Below, one piece after another: positions 26,648 to 35,003 of a stretch of DNA of 38,985 nt. Numbering within the stretch: the stretch's first letter is position 1; each line of letters opens with the position of its first letter. Under the pieces are notes generated by a model. That model saw only the letters and a list, made by a program, of their open reading frames with translations, ran no database searches and had not been told where the DNA came from. Where the stretch lies: contig DIHL01000029.1 of the NCBI GenBank assembly GCA_002420145.1, positions 2,501 to 41,485 on the forward strand, given 5' to 3'. The position numbers were made by a program, and so were the translations under genes. This DNA comes from Bacteroidetes bacterium UBA5697. Its GTDB lineage: Bacteria > Bacteroidota > Bacteroidia > B-17B0 > Aurantibacillaceae.

Positions 26648-27877
26648 TTATTTCCCTAACTTCTTTTTTAAATTTTGGTCAATTGCATCTAAAAACTCTT
26701 CAGTATATAAATAGTGCTCGCCATGATTAACTTTATTACCATGAGCACATACCGCTAAATCTTTAGTCATTTTACCAGACTCAACAGTTTCAACACATAC
26801 TTGTTCTAAAGCATGACAGAAATTAATTAATTCTTGGTTATTATCTAATTTACCACGGAACTCTAAACCACGAGTCCAAGCAAAAATACTAGCAATTGGG
26901 TTTGTTGAAGTTGGTTTACCATTTTGGTGATCACGGAAGTGACGAGTAACCGTTCCATGAGCTGCTTCTGCTTCCATAATAGTTCCATCTGGAGTAATTA
27001 ATACAGAAGTCATTAAACCTAATGAACCAAAACCTTGTGCAACTGAATCAGACTGAACGTCTCCATCATAATTTTTACAAGCCCAAACAAAGTTTCCATT
27101 CCATTTTAATGCAGAAGCCACCATATCATCAATTAAACGGTGCTCGTATACGATACCTGCAGCTTCAAACTTAGCTTTGTAATCCGCTTGATAAATTTCT
27201 TCGAAAATATCTTTAAAACGACCATCGTATTTTTTTAAGATGGTATTTTTTGTAGATAAATATAAAGGCCATTTTTTGTTTAACGCTACGTTAAAACAAG
27301 AATGAGCAAATCCACGGATTGACTCTTCTACGTTATACATGCCCATTGCAACACCAGCACCTTTAAATTGGAAGATTTCGTGTTCAATTACTTTTCCATC
27401 TTCACCTTCAAATTTCATGGTTAATTTACCTTTTCCTGGCACTATGAAATCTGTTGCTTTATATTGATCACCAAATGCATGACGACCAACAATGATTGGA
27501 GCTGTCCAGTTAGTAACTAAACGAGGTACGTTTTTACAAACGATTGGTTCACGGAAAACAGTACCATCTAAAATATTACGGATAGTTCCATTAGGAGACT
27601 TCCACATTTGCTTTAAGTTAAATTCTTTTACACGAGCCTCATCAGGAGTAATAGTAGCACATTTGATACCTACACCATATTTTTTAATTGCTTCAGCAGC
27701 ATCAATAGTTACTTGATCGTTTGTTTCATCACGATACTCCATTCCTAAGTCATAGTATTTAATATCTACATCTAAGTATGGAACGATTAATTTGTCTTTA
27801 ATGAATTTCCAAATGATGCGAGTCATTTCATCACCATCTAATTCTACTACGGGATTGGCTACTTTAATTTTGCTCAT
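26648..27877 (-). CDS. icd: NADP-dependent isocitrate dehydrogenase, eukaryote-like type
   Basis: Converts isocitrate to 2-oxoglutarate with NADPH formation in the TCA cycle. 409 residues from the ATG at 27877. The frame extends 22 codons further, but that segment contains a good promoter (27914-27944), and MSKIKVANPVVELDGDEMTR is the known N terminus. From memory it matches human IDH1 closely and even keeps its numbering: Ser94, Arg100, Arg109, Arg132 (in GRHAFGDQY) and Tyr139, with the STKNTILKKYDGR motif carrying the catalytic Lys at 210. It is thus the homodimeric type and not the E. coli type. Followed closely by the NFU gene. Confidence 0.97.
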   Translation of the reverse strand: MSKIKVANPVVELDGDEMTRIIWKFIKDKLIVPYLDVDIKYYDLGMEYRDETNDQVTIDAAEAIKKYGVGIKCATITPDEARVKEFNLKQMWKSPNGTIRNILDGTVFREPIVCKNVPRLVTNWTAPIIVGRHAFGDQYKATDFIVPGKGKLTMKFEGEDGKVIEHEIFQFKGAGVAMGMYNVEESIRGFAHSCFNVALNKKWPLYLSTKNTILKKYDGRFKDIFEEIYQADYKAKFEAAGIVYEHRLIDDMVASALKWNGNFVWACKNYDGDVQSDSVAQGFGSLGLMTSVLITPDGTIMEAEAAHGTVTRHFRDHQNGKPTSTNPIASIFAWTRGLEFRGKLDNNQELINFCHALEQVCVETVESGKMTKDLAVCAHGNKVNHGEHYLYTEEFLDAIDQNLKKKLGK

Positions 27878-27913
27878 AATATTGTGTTGAAAATTGGTTT
27901 TAAAAAAGTTAGC

Positions 27914-27944
27914 CAAATTTAGAAATATAATACGTTTAGGCAAA
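27914..27944 (-). promoter_or_regulatory. icd promoter
   Basis: The minus strand has TTTG (27944-27941), a 19-base spacer and TAAATTTG (27921-27914). This is a full match to the Bacteroidota consensus. Transcription would start about 30 bases before the ATG at 27877. Confidence 0.75.
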
Positions 27945-28019
27945 CATTTGTTTCAAAAAAAGGGGAAATTTTCATGAATATTTTCCGTACCTTTAGTTTA
28001 ACATCTAAACCCTCTGAAT

Positions 28020-28991
28020 ATGAAGAAGTTCGTTTTTTATTTTTTTATTTGTTTAACTAGTGTTGGCTACGCTCAAGACCAATTATTTAAAAGAGATAAT
28101 AGCAAATTAGAGGTAAAGATTTTAGAAATCAACCCCACTGAAATTAAATACAAACTCTTTACCTATCAAGACGGACCTACAATAACCATTGCTAAAAAAG
28201 AAGTAGCCTTAATCATTTATCAAAATGGTGTTCATGAAGTCATCACAGCAGAAACCCCAACACCAGTTGTTCAACCAACACCTCAACCAATGGTTGTATA
28301 TAATGAGTATAGGAGCCCACGAGTTAATTACGATAGTATTCATGATGCGAAAGTAAAAGACTTATTATCTACAAAAAATTTTATCTCAATGAATATTTTA
28401 GAACCTATCAACGGCTCATTTAATATTAGTTATATGAGAGAGTTTGCTATGAATTACCTTCATCTTTACGTTCCAGTTTCTGTAGGATTTACAGCCCCCC
28501 ATTTCACTCAAATTTCCAACACTTTGTTTACCGGCTATTCTGAGAGCTATGCTTACAGTGGGAAGGATTACTTTAACGTTTCTGATTTTTTATTTACTAA
28601 TAAAGCCTATGAAATTGGACTTGGGCTTCACTTTCAATCAAGTGGAAAAAAACAAGTAACCCATTTTATAGGGCCTTATGTGGGACAAGCGCAATTTAAT
28701 GGCACTTATAATAAAACAGCATACACCTACAATCAAACTAGTGGATATTCAAACAAATACACTGAGTTAAATAAATTTACTATGGATAGATTGTATCTTA
28801 TGTTAGATAATGGCGTTTTATTTAGACCTACCAAAAACTTTAATATCATGTTGCTAGTTGGTTTGGGTTATCATATTGATACGTTTAAAGGCGAAGATTT
28901 AACAAAAGCTGCTAATTACAGAACTCCTCAGCAAAGAGTATTTCCTTTAAACGCCTTTAAATTTGGGGTAAATTTTGGATACAGATTTTAA
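28020..28991 (+). CDS. Exported outer-membrane beta-barrel-like protein, unknown function
   Basis: 323 residues with a signal peptide (1-18, ending GYAQ). A small N-terminal domain (about 20-80) resembles the periplasmic modules that precede barrels in this phylum (KLEVKILEINPTEIKYK). A Pro/Gln linker (about 82-92) leads into a region of alternating hydrophobic strands from about 115 to the end. It finishes with NFGYRF; a terminal aromatic residue is the usual mark of a barrel protein. No specific family recognised. A weak TACCTTTA -7-like element lies 25-32 bases before the start. The next gene begins 3 bases after its stop. Confidence 0.75.
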   Translation: MKKFVFYFFICLTSVGYAQDQLFKRDNSKLEVKILEINPTEIKYKLFTYQDGPTITIAKKEVALIIYQNGVHEVITAETPTPVVQPTPQPMVVYNEYRSPRVNYDSIHDAKVKDLLSTKNFISMNILEPINGSFNISYMREFAMNYLHLYVPVSVGFTAPHFTQISNTLFTGYSESYAYSGKDYFNVSDFLFTNKAYEIGLGLHFQSSGKKQVTHFIGPYVGQAQFNGTYNKTAYTYNQTSGYSNKYTELNKFTMDRLYLMLDNGVLFRPTKNFNIMLLVGLGYHIDTFKGEDLTKAANYRTPQQRVFPLNAFKFGVNFGYRF

Positions 28992-28994
28992 TAA

Positions 28995-29507
28995 ATGAAA
29001 CACTTCATTCTTTTATATTTACCATTTACACTCTTTGTTCTTATTCATAATAGTGTTTTTAGTCAAGATATACCATTAAAAGCAGTTGAATCAAATTTTA
29101 GAGTAATCACTAAAGAGGTTCCGCTTATTATTAGGACAGAATTAGAACTCAGATCTGCGGCCGAACTAGCATCTAATATCGATTCATTACTAAGAATTAT
29201 CGATTTCTCAAAAGAGAATTACATATTCACTAGCTTTTTTCACGGCGGCCCAAGCTACTGTAATCAAACATATTATGAGTATCGTTTGCAAGACAGCATC
29301 AATAAACTTATTATTAAATCACATATAGTAGGAGAAAATGCATCAAGAAGATATAAGCAAACTTTACTCATTGCCCCTAAACTTCATATGGCAGATAAGC
29401 TAAAACAATCGGTTGAAGAAAAACATTATAGTGATTTTCAAACAAAGGAAGATATTGATAATATTTGTCGCTATTTAGAAACTAAATTTTCAACAAAAAC
29501 TGAATAA
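28995..29507 (+). CDS. Exported protein of unknown function (170 aa)
   Basis: 170 residues with a signal peptide (about 1-23, ending SVFSQ). A soluble alpha/beta-looking domain follows, with two cysteines (in SYCNQTYYEY and DNICRYLE). There is no membrane segment, lipobox or T9SS signal. It starts 3 bases after the preceding barrel-like gene, so the two are surely cotranscribed and may act together in the envelope. I do not recognise it. Confidence 0.7.
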   Translation: MKHFILLYLPFTLFVLIHNSVFSQDIPLKAVESNFRVITKEVPLIIRTELELRSAAELASNIDSLLRIIDFSKENYIFTSFFHGGPSYCNQTYYEYRLQDSINKLIIKSHIVGENASRRYKQTLLIAPKLHMADKLKQSVEEKHYSDFQTKEDIDNICRYLETKFSTKTE

Positions 29508-29513
29508 GTAAAA

Positions 29514-29547
29514 TTGTTTAAAAATTGAAGTGGGATGCTTACATTTG
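29514..29547 (+). promoter_or_regulatory. metF promoter
   Basis: TTG (29514-29516), a 23-base spacer, and TACATTTG (29540-29547), a full -7 match. Transcription would start about 15 bases before the ATG at 29570. This excludes the earlier TTG start at 29525. Confidence 0.65.
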
Positions 29548-29569
29548 CACTTTATTATTAAAAACTTGT

Positions 29570-30523
29570 ATGAAAATTACCGAACATCTTAAATCTGCGA
29601 AAGACACTTTATTCTCGATTGAAATTTTACCACCTTTAAAAGGAAAAAGCATTCAATCTATTTTTGACGGCATTGATCCTTTAATGGAATTTAAGCCGGC
29701 CTTTGTTGATGTGACATACCATCGCGAAGAATACATTTACAAAAAACGTGACGGCGGTTACTTAGAAAAAGTAAGCATTCGTAAACGACCAGGTACCGTA
29801 GGTATTTGCGCGGCCATTATGAATCGCTATAATGTAGAAGCAGTGCCTCATATTATTTGTGGTGGTTTTACACGTGAAGAAACAGAAAATGCATTAATTG
29901 ATTTGCAGTTCTTAGGAATTGACAATGTATTAGCATTGCGCGGTGATAGCATTAAAACCGAATCTCAATTTATACCAGAACCAGGCGGACATAATTATGC
30001 AATTGATTTAGTGAAACAAATCAAAGACATGAACAGTGGACTTTACTTGGATGATGAAATGAAAGATGCTTCTCCTACTGATTTTTGTATGGGAATTGCA
30101 GGCTATCCCGAAAAACATTTTGAAGCACCGAATTTATATAGCGACATGAAATGGCTGAAAGCTAAAGTAGATGCTGGCGCTGATTATATTGTAACACAAA
30201 TGTTTTTCGACAACAAAAAATACTTTGAATTTGTGGATTTATGTCGCAAAAATGACATTAATGTGCCAATTATTCCAGGACTAAAGATTTTAAGTTCTCG
30301 CTCTCAATTAATTGCCTTACCTAAAATTTTTCATATTGATTTACCACAAGATTTATTTGTGGAATTAGAAAAATGTAAAGATGATAAAGCAGTGAAAGAA
30401 ATTGGCATTAAATGGTGTATTGAGCAAAGTAAAGAATTGAAAAAAGCAAATGTACCTTGTTTGCATTACTACACAATGGGAACTTCAGATAGCACTAAAA
30501 GAGTAGCTAAAGAGGTTTTCTAG
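29570..30523 (+). CDS. metF: Methylenetetrahydrofolate reductase
   Basis: Reduces 5,10-methylene-THF to 5-methyl-THF for methionine synthesis; a flavoprotein. 317 residues from the ATG at 29570. The frame extends 15 codons to a TTG, but that part contains the promoter. The catalytic Glu18 lies in FSIEILPP, with DVTYHRE, NVLALRGD (folate/FAD site) and GIAGYPEKH as family motifs, and DYIVTQMFFD near the C-terminal third. It is the short bacterial form, lacking the regulatory domain of the eukaryotic enzyme. Monocistronic, with its own promoter and terminator. Confidence 0.96.
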   Translation: MKITEHLKSAKDTLFSIEILPPLKGKSIQSIFDGIDPLMEFKPAFVDVTYHREEYIYKKRDGGYLEKVSIRKRPGTVGICAAIMNRYNVEAVPHIICGGFTREETENALIDLQFLGIDNVLALRGDSIKTESQFIPEPGGHNYAIDLVKQIKDMNSGLYLDDEMKDASPTDFCMGIAGYPEKHFEAPNLYSDMKWLKAKVDAGADYIVTQMFFDNKKYFEFVDLCRKNDINVPIIPGLKILSSRSQLIALPKIFHIDLPQDLFVELEKCKDDKAVKEIGIKWCIEQSKELKKANVPCLHYYTMGTSDSTKRVAKEVF

Positions 30524-30543
30524 AACATGATATTCTCAAAATG

Positions 30544-30576
30544 AAAAACGCCTTGGTAATCCCAAGGCGTTTTTTT
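30544..30576 (+). terminator. Rho-independent terminator of metF
   Basis: AAAAACGCCTTGG (30544-30556) pairs perfectly with CCAAGGCGTTTTT (30562-30574), followed by T residues, 21 bases after the stop. Confidence 0.93.
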
Positions 30577-30582
30577 GTTAAA

Positions 30583-30611
30583 TCACTTATCGGCAAAAAG
30601 CCGTCACTTAT
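30583..30611 (+). promoter_or_regulatory. Shared upstream element, copy 2, with hairpin and direct repeats
   Basis: CGGC-AAAAA-GCCG (30591-30603) is flanked on both sides by TCACTTAT (30583-30590 and 30604-30611). The left part, CACTTATCGGCAAAAA (30584-30599), matches the element at 7110-7125 with one change and lies 114 bases before the ATG of the LRR gene. A second small hairpin, GCTACT-GTCAA-AGTAGC, follows at 30625-30641. Possible regulatory region; unproven. Confidence 0.35.
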
Positions 30612-30697
30612 TAGATTATACTTAGCTACTGTCAAAGTAGCCAAATAATGGGCGATGTATCACCTAATTTTACATTAGAATCACTAAAACTCACGTT

Positions 30698-33649
30698 ATG
30701 AAAGCATTATTTACACTACTAGCCTTATTGTTTGGTTTAACAACTCTTAGAGCACAAAACACCGTTACTATATCAGACGCTGGTTTTGTAGCCTGGCTAC
30801 AAGCAAATACCCCTGCAGCTATTATTGGTAATCAATTAGACACAACGCATATTGATATCACTACAAGAACAATAGTATCTGCTCAAAATTATAAAATCTA
30901 CAATTTAGATGGCATACAGTATTTTGATTCTTTAAAAACTTTAGATTGTGGAAATACAGTATGGGGTCTTACTCCAAACAGAATTGATAGCTTACCTAAG
31001 CTACCAGCAACTTTAGAATCTTTAATTTGTTGTAATATTTCATTAGACACTTTACATGCTTTACCAAGTAATTTAAAAATGCTAGTATGTTACTTAAATC
31101 CCTTAATGGTGTTACCTACTTTACCAAACACCATTGAACATTTAGAGTGTTGGAATGATAGCTTAACAAATCTTCCAACATTACCTACTTCATTGAAATT
31201 CTTGAACTGTACTGGTAATATGTTGCAAAGTCTTCCAATATTACCATCTAATTTACAAAGTTTATTATGTAGTAGTAATTTATTACAAAACCTTCCATCA
31301 TTACCAAATTCATTAGATACAATCAATTGTAGTATTAATCAATTAACAAGTTTACCAACTCTGCCAACTTCATTAATAGGCTTAGATTGCAGTATGAATA
31401 CGTTAACAAGTCTTCCAACTTTACCAAACAGTCTTGTAAATTTAAACTGCAGTCATAACCCACTCAACAATCTTCCTGCACTATCAAATGCATTAGTAAC
31501 ATTATTTTGTACACACAACCAACTTGCAGTGTTACCTAGTTTACCAAACTCATTAACACATTTAATTTGCAATAACAATCTACTCACTAATCTTCCAACT
31601 TTAAATAATGGATTATATAAACTAAATTGTAACGAAAATCAATTAACTATTTTACCAGCCTTACCAAATACATTAGTATTTCTATATTGCAGAAGTAACC
31701 AATTACCAATTCTTCCAACTTTATCAACTTCGTTAACAGATTTAGATTGTGGTAGTAATTTTTTACCTACTCTTCCAACATTACCAAACTCATTATTAAA
31801 TCTAGCATGTGATAACAATTCCATGCCTGCCTTACCTGTTTTACCTCCATCTCTAAGCTCGTTAGACTGTCAGGTAAATCAATTAACGGCATTGCCTTCT
31901 TTACCAAATTCATTGTTGAGTTTAAATTGTGCTGTTAATCAACTAACAAGTCTTCCTGTTTTACCAAATAATTTACAAAACTTAAATTGTAGCACAAATT
32001 CAATTACAACGCTACCCGCTTTACCTTCATCACTTTCTGGTTTAGCTTGTAGTCAAAATCAAATTACTAATTTACCAACATTGCCAACAACATTAAATGG
32101 ATTAGATTGTAGCTATAATAACATCCACTGCTTTAGTCCGTTTAATACTATTCCTGGATATTTTAATATTAGCCACAATCCATTTACATGTCTTCCAAAC
32201 TACATTCCCTCAATGGATTCTATTCTGTTAAACTACCCGCTTTGTGCTGTAGGAAATCCATTTGGTTGTCCTTCATCTTTTGGCATTGTTGGATTTACAT
32301 ATAAAGATAATACTAGTAACTGCTTAAAAGATAGCGGAGATGTGGGATTAAAAAATGTTGGCGTGAAAATTCATGATACAAATGGCAATTTCATAGGAAG
32401 CACCTATACTGCATTAAATGGTGTGTATCAGTTTTTGGATACTGCAAATACATATTCTGTGATAGTAGATGATACTAATTTACCATATACTGCCTCTTGT
32501 GTTGACCCAGGACTAGATAGTTTAGTGACAGTAGCAGTACTTGATACCAATATTAATTTTGCACTAGATTGCAAACCTGGATACGATGTTGGCGTTCAAT
32601 CCATATCGACGTGCGGAATTGTATTTCCAGGACAAACACATACTTTAAGAATAAATGCAGGAGATATCTCTAGACGCTACAATTTAAACTGTGCTTCTGG
32701 AATCAGTGGAATAGTTTCTTTTAAAGTAACTGGACCTGTTATTTATTTAGGTCCTGCTGTTGGCTCTTTAACTCCAAGTGTTTCTGGCAACGAATTCACT
32801 TACAATATTGCTGATTTTGACAGCATAGATAATGCTAATGATTTTAAGATATTATTACAAACTTTCACAACAGCACAAGCTGGAGATCCTATCTGTGTTA
32901 TTGTAGATGTTAATCCTATTGGAGGAGACAACAATCTTTCAAACAATAATTACACAGCTTGTTATAATGTGGTTAACTCTCACGACCCAAATATTAAAGA
33001 AGTTTATCCAATTATGGTTGACCCTAACTTTAACGATTGGTTAACCTATACTATTCACTTTCAAAACACAGGTAATGCTCCTGCATTTAATATTATGTTG
33101 GCAGATACTTTAGATAATCAATTGGATTTAGAAACTTTTCAAGTACTAGATTACAGCCACGAGAATTCAACAAGTTTAGTTGGTCGTAAACTAAACGTGT
33201 ACTTTGCAAACATTCAGTTACCTGATAGCTCAAGTAATCCTGAAGGTTCGATTGGATTTATTCAATACCGTATTAAACCAAAATCAACATGGGTTAGACC
33301 ATATCAAATAAAAAACACAGCTTATATTTATTTTGATTTTAATGCTCCTATTGTCACAAATACAACTTATAACTCTATCAAGGATATAGTAACAGAAGTA
33401 AAAGAATTAAAGGAGAGTTCAATTTCCTTATACCCAAATCCAACAACAGGAATATTCACCATTGAACTTCACGAAAAAGAAAAACAACTAGTAGAATTAT
33501 TTGATATGGCTGGAAACACCGTATTATCTCAAACTATTGAAAACGGAAAAGGCAACATTGACGCAAGCAATTTAGCTGCGGGTGTTTATACTATTAATAT
33601 CAAAGGAAACTCAACCGTTATTAATAAAAAGATGGTGATTGTGAAATAA
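30698..33649 (+). CDS. Secreted leucine-rich-repeat protein with T9SS type A C-terminal domain
   Basis: 983 residues. A signal peptide (1-19, ending LRAQ) is followed by a cap region (20-98) and 19 uninterrupted LRR units of exactly 20 residues each (99-478). The unit pattern is LPxLPxSLxxLxCxxNxLxx, the short LRR class known from YopM/IpaH effectors. All 19 units carry Cys at position 13. Then come a short Cys-containing end region, a SdrD/CnaB-like domain (about 527-620, GFTYKDNTSNCLKDSG), and a DUF11/DUF7619-like domain (about 760-890, LTYTIHFQNTGNAPAF). The type A sorting domain (907-983, LYPNPTTGIFTIEL) ends the protein. It is exported by the T9SS, and the solenoid probably binds other proteins or glycans outside the cell. 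Confidence 0.93.
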   Translation: MKALFTLLALLFGLTTLRAQNTVTISDAGFVAWLQANTPAAIIGNQLDTTHIDITTRTIVSAQNYKIYNLDGIQYFDSLKTLDCGNTVWGLTPNRIDSLPKLPATLESLICCNISLDTLHALPSNLKMLVCYLNPLMVLPTLPNTIEHLECWNDSLTNLPTLPTSLKFLNCTGNMLQSLPILPSNLQSLLCSSNLLQNLPSLPNSLDTINCSINQLTSLPTLPTSLIGLDCSMNTLTSLPTLPNSLVNLNCSHNPLNNLPALSNALVTLFCTHNQLAVLPSLPNSLTHLICNNNLLTNLPTLNNGLYKLNCNENQLTILPALPNTLVFLYCRSNQLPILPTLSTSLTDLDCGSNFLPTLPTLPNSLLNLACDNNSMPALPVLPPSLSSLDCQVNQLTALPSLPNSLLSLNCAVNQLTSLPVLPNNLQNLNCSTNSITTLPALPSSLSGLACSQNQITNLPTLPTTLNGLDCSYNNIHCFSPFNTIPGYFNISHNPFTCLPNYIPSMDSILLNYPLCAVGNPFGCPSSFGIVGFTYKDNTSNCLKDSGDVGLKNVGVKIHDTNGNFIGSTYTALNGVYQFLDTANTYSVIVDDTNLPYTASCVDPGLDSLVTVAVLDTNINFALDCKPGYDVGVQSISTCGIVFPGQTHTLRINAGDISRRYNLNCASGISGIVSFKVTGPVIYLGPAVGSLTPSVSGNEFTYNIADFDSIDNANDFKILLQTFTTAQAGDPICVIVDVNPIGGDNNLSNNNYTACYNVVNSHDPNIKEVYPIMVDPNFNDWLTYTIHFQNTGNAPAFNIMLADTLDNQLDLETFQVLDYSHENSTSLVGRKLNVYFANIQLPDSSSNPEGSIGFIQYRIKPKSTWVRPYQIKNTAYIYFDFNAPIVTNTTYNSIKDIVTEVKELKESSISLYPNPTTGIFTIELHEKEKQLVELFDMAGNTVLSQTIENGKGNIDASNLAAGVYTINIKGNSTVINKKMVIVK
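30992..32131 (+). repeat. 19 tandem 60-base coding repeats
   Basis: 1140 bases made of 19 units of exactly 60 bases, each encoding one 20-residue LRR with no insertion or deletion. Units have diverged in sequence but keep CTTCCAAC/TTACCAA-type starts and the TGT/TGC codon at the same place. They arose by tandem duplication within the gene. Confidence 0.9.
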
Positions 33650-33669
33650 AGCCCACTAAATGTGAAATA

Positions 33670-33704
33670 AAAAAGGTGCTTTACTAATCATAAAGCACCT
33701 TTTT
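33670..33704 (+). terminator. Rho-independent terminator
   Basis: AAAAAGGTGCTTTA (33670-33683) pairs perfectly with TAAAGCACCTTTTT (33691-33704), 21 bases after the LRR gene stop. Confidence 0.93.
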
Positions 33705-33708
33705 CTGT

Positions 33709-33716
33709 TATCTTTG
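33709..33716 (+). promoter_or_regulatory. Promoter -7 element for purM
   Basis: TATCTTTG is a full TAnnTTTG match directly after the terminator and 22 bases before the ATG at 33738. The region for a -33 element falls in the terminator stem and shows no TTG. Confidence 0.45.
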
Positions 33717-33737
33717 AGCTTTATTAGATTCAATCCA

Positions 33738-34937
33738 ATGTCAGACTTAAAATATAATTTACGTGGTGTTTCTGCATCTAAAGAAGATGTTCATAATGCT
33801 ATTTCTAATATCGATAAAGGTTTATTTCCTCAAGCTTTCTGCAAAATTGTTCCAGATTATTTGACTGGAAGCGATGAGCATTGCATTATTATGCATGCTG
33901 ATGGAGCAGGAACAAAATCGTCTTTGGCATATGTGTATTGGAAAGAAACAGGTGATTTAAGCGTTTGGAAAGGTATTGCGCAAGACGCAGTTATTATGAA
34001 CATTGACGATTTAATTTGTGTGGGTGCCACTAATAATATTTTATTATCTTCTACTATTGGCCGTAATAAAGGATTAATTCCAGGCGAAGTGATTTCTGCC
34101 ATTATTAACGGTACGGAAGAAGTATTACAAAACTTAAGAGATAATGGCATTGATATTCGTTCAACAGGTGGGGAAACCGCTGATGTAGGCGATTTAGTGC
34201 GCACATTAATTGTAGACAGCACTGTTGTTTGCCGAATGAAAAAAGACGATGTCATTTCAAATCATAACATCAAAGCAGGTGATGTCATTGTTGGCTTATC
34301 ATCATCTGGTAAAGCCACTTACGAAACTGAATACAATGGAGGCATGGGAAGCAACGGATTAACGAGCGCTCGTCATGATGTGTTTAATTATACCGTTGCT
34401 GAAAAATATCCTGAATCCTACGATAACGCCTTACCAAATGAAGTAACCTATTGCGGACAATTAAATTTAACTGATAAAATTGACGTAAGTTATACAGACA
34501 TTAACGGTAAAGAAATTAAAGAACAAATTACAGCTGGTAAATTAGTATTATCTCCTACAAGAACCTATGCACCAATCGTTAAAAAATTATTGTCAACTCT
34601 AGGCACTAAAATTAACGGGATTGTTCACTGCAGTGGTGGCGCTCAAACTAAAGTATTGCATTTTGTAGAAGGAGTTCATATTATCAAAAATAATTTATTT
34701 CCTTTGCCTCCATTGTTTAAAACGATACACGAACAAAGTAAAACCGATTATAAAGAAATGTACAAAGTCTTTAATATGGGGCACCGCTTAGAAGTGTATT
34801 TGCCAGCAGAATTGGCACAAGAAGTGATTGCGATTTCAAAATCATTTAATGTGGATGCTCAAATTATTGGACGAGTAGAAAAACATACTGACAAAAAAGT
34901 GACTATTGAATCGGAGTTTGGGAAGTTTGAATATTAG
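33738..34937 (+). CDS. purM: Phosphoribosylformylglycinamidine cyclo-ligase (AIR synthase), Bacteroidota type
   Basis: Closes the imidazole ring to give aminoimidazole ribotide in purine synthesis. 399 residues from the ATG at 33738, beginning MSDLKYNLRGVSASKEDVHN; a TTG eight codons earlier overlaps the -7 element and is unlikely to be used. Family motifs include MHADGAGTKSSLAY (ATP/substrate loop), STGGETADVGDLVRT, GLSSSGKATYE, and GGMGSNGLTSARHD. It is longer than the E. coli enzyme (about 345) and resembles the divergent PurM that I know from Bacteroides, so the name is given by family and not by close E. coli similarity. Monocistronic here. Confidence 0.88.
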   Translation: MSDLKYNLRGVSASKEDVHNAISNIDKGLFPQAFCKIVPDYLTGSDEHCIIMHADGAGTKSSLAYVYWKETGDLSVWKGIAQDAVIMNIDDLICVGATNNILLSSTIGRNKGLIPGEVISAIINGTEEVLQNLRDNGIDIRSTGGETADVGDLVRTLIVDSTVVCRMKKDDVISNHNIKAGDVIVGLSSSGKATYETEYNGGMGSNGLTSARHDVFNYTVAEKYPESYDNALPNEVTYCGQLNLTDKIDVSYTDINGKEIKEQITAGKLVLSPTRTYAPIVKKLLSTLGTKINGIVHCSGGAQTKVLHFVEGVHIIKNNLFPLPPLFKTIHEQSKTDYKEMYKVFNMGHRLEVYLPAELAQEVIAISKSFNVDAQIIGRVEKHTDKKVTIESEFGKFEY

Positions 34938-34940
34938 TCT

Positions 34941-34984
34941 AACCGCAAAGTGCGCAGAGTTTTTTCGCTAAGACCACAAAGGAG
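34941..34984. repeat. Intergenic GCAAAG-type repeat
   Basis: Four degenerate units (ACCGCAAAG, GCGCAGAG, TCGCTAAG, CCACAAAG) at roughly 10-base spacing fill the gap between purM and the convergent gene. It resembles a degenerate interspersed repeat seen between genes in many Bacteroidota; no function is known. Confidence 0.45.
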
Positions 34985-35003
34985 TTTATGTTAAATGGAA
35001 ATA

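Noticed and set aside
27988..27995. TACCTTTA before the barrel-like gene as a promoter
   Set aside because: The last base departs from TAnnTTTG and no TTG lies at 17-23 bases; too weak to list.
30992..32131. Regular 60-base spacing suggested a CRISPR or satellite array
   Set aside because: The period is in frame, units differ in sequence and encode LRRs; there are no separate repeats and spacers.
33857..34255. 132-codon minus-strand frame within purM
   Set aside because: Shadow frame opposite conserved PurM motifs.
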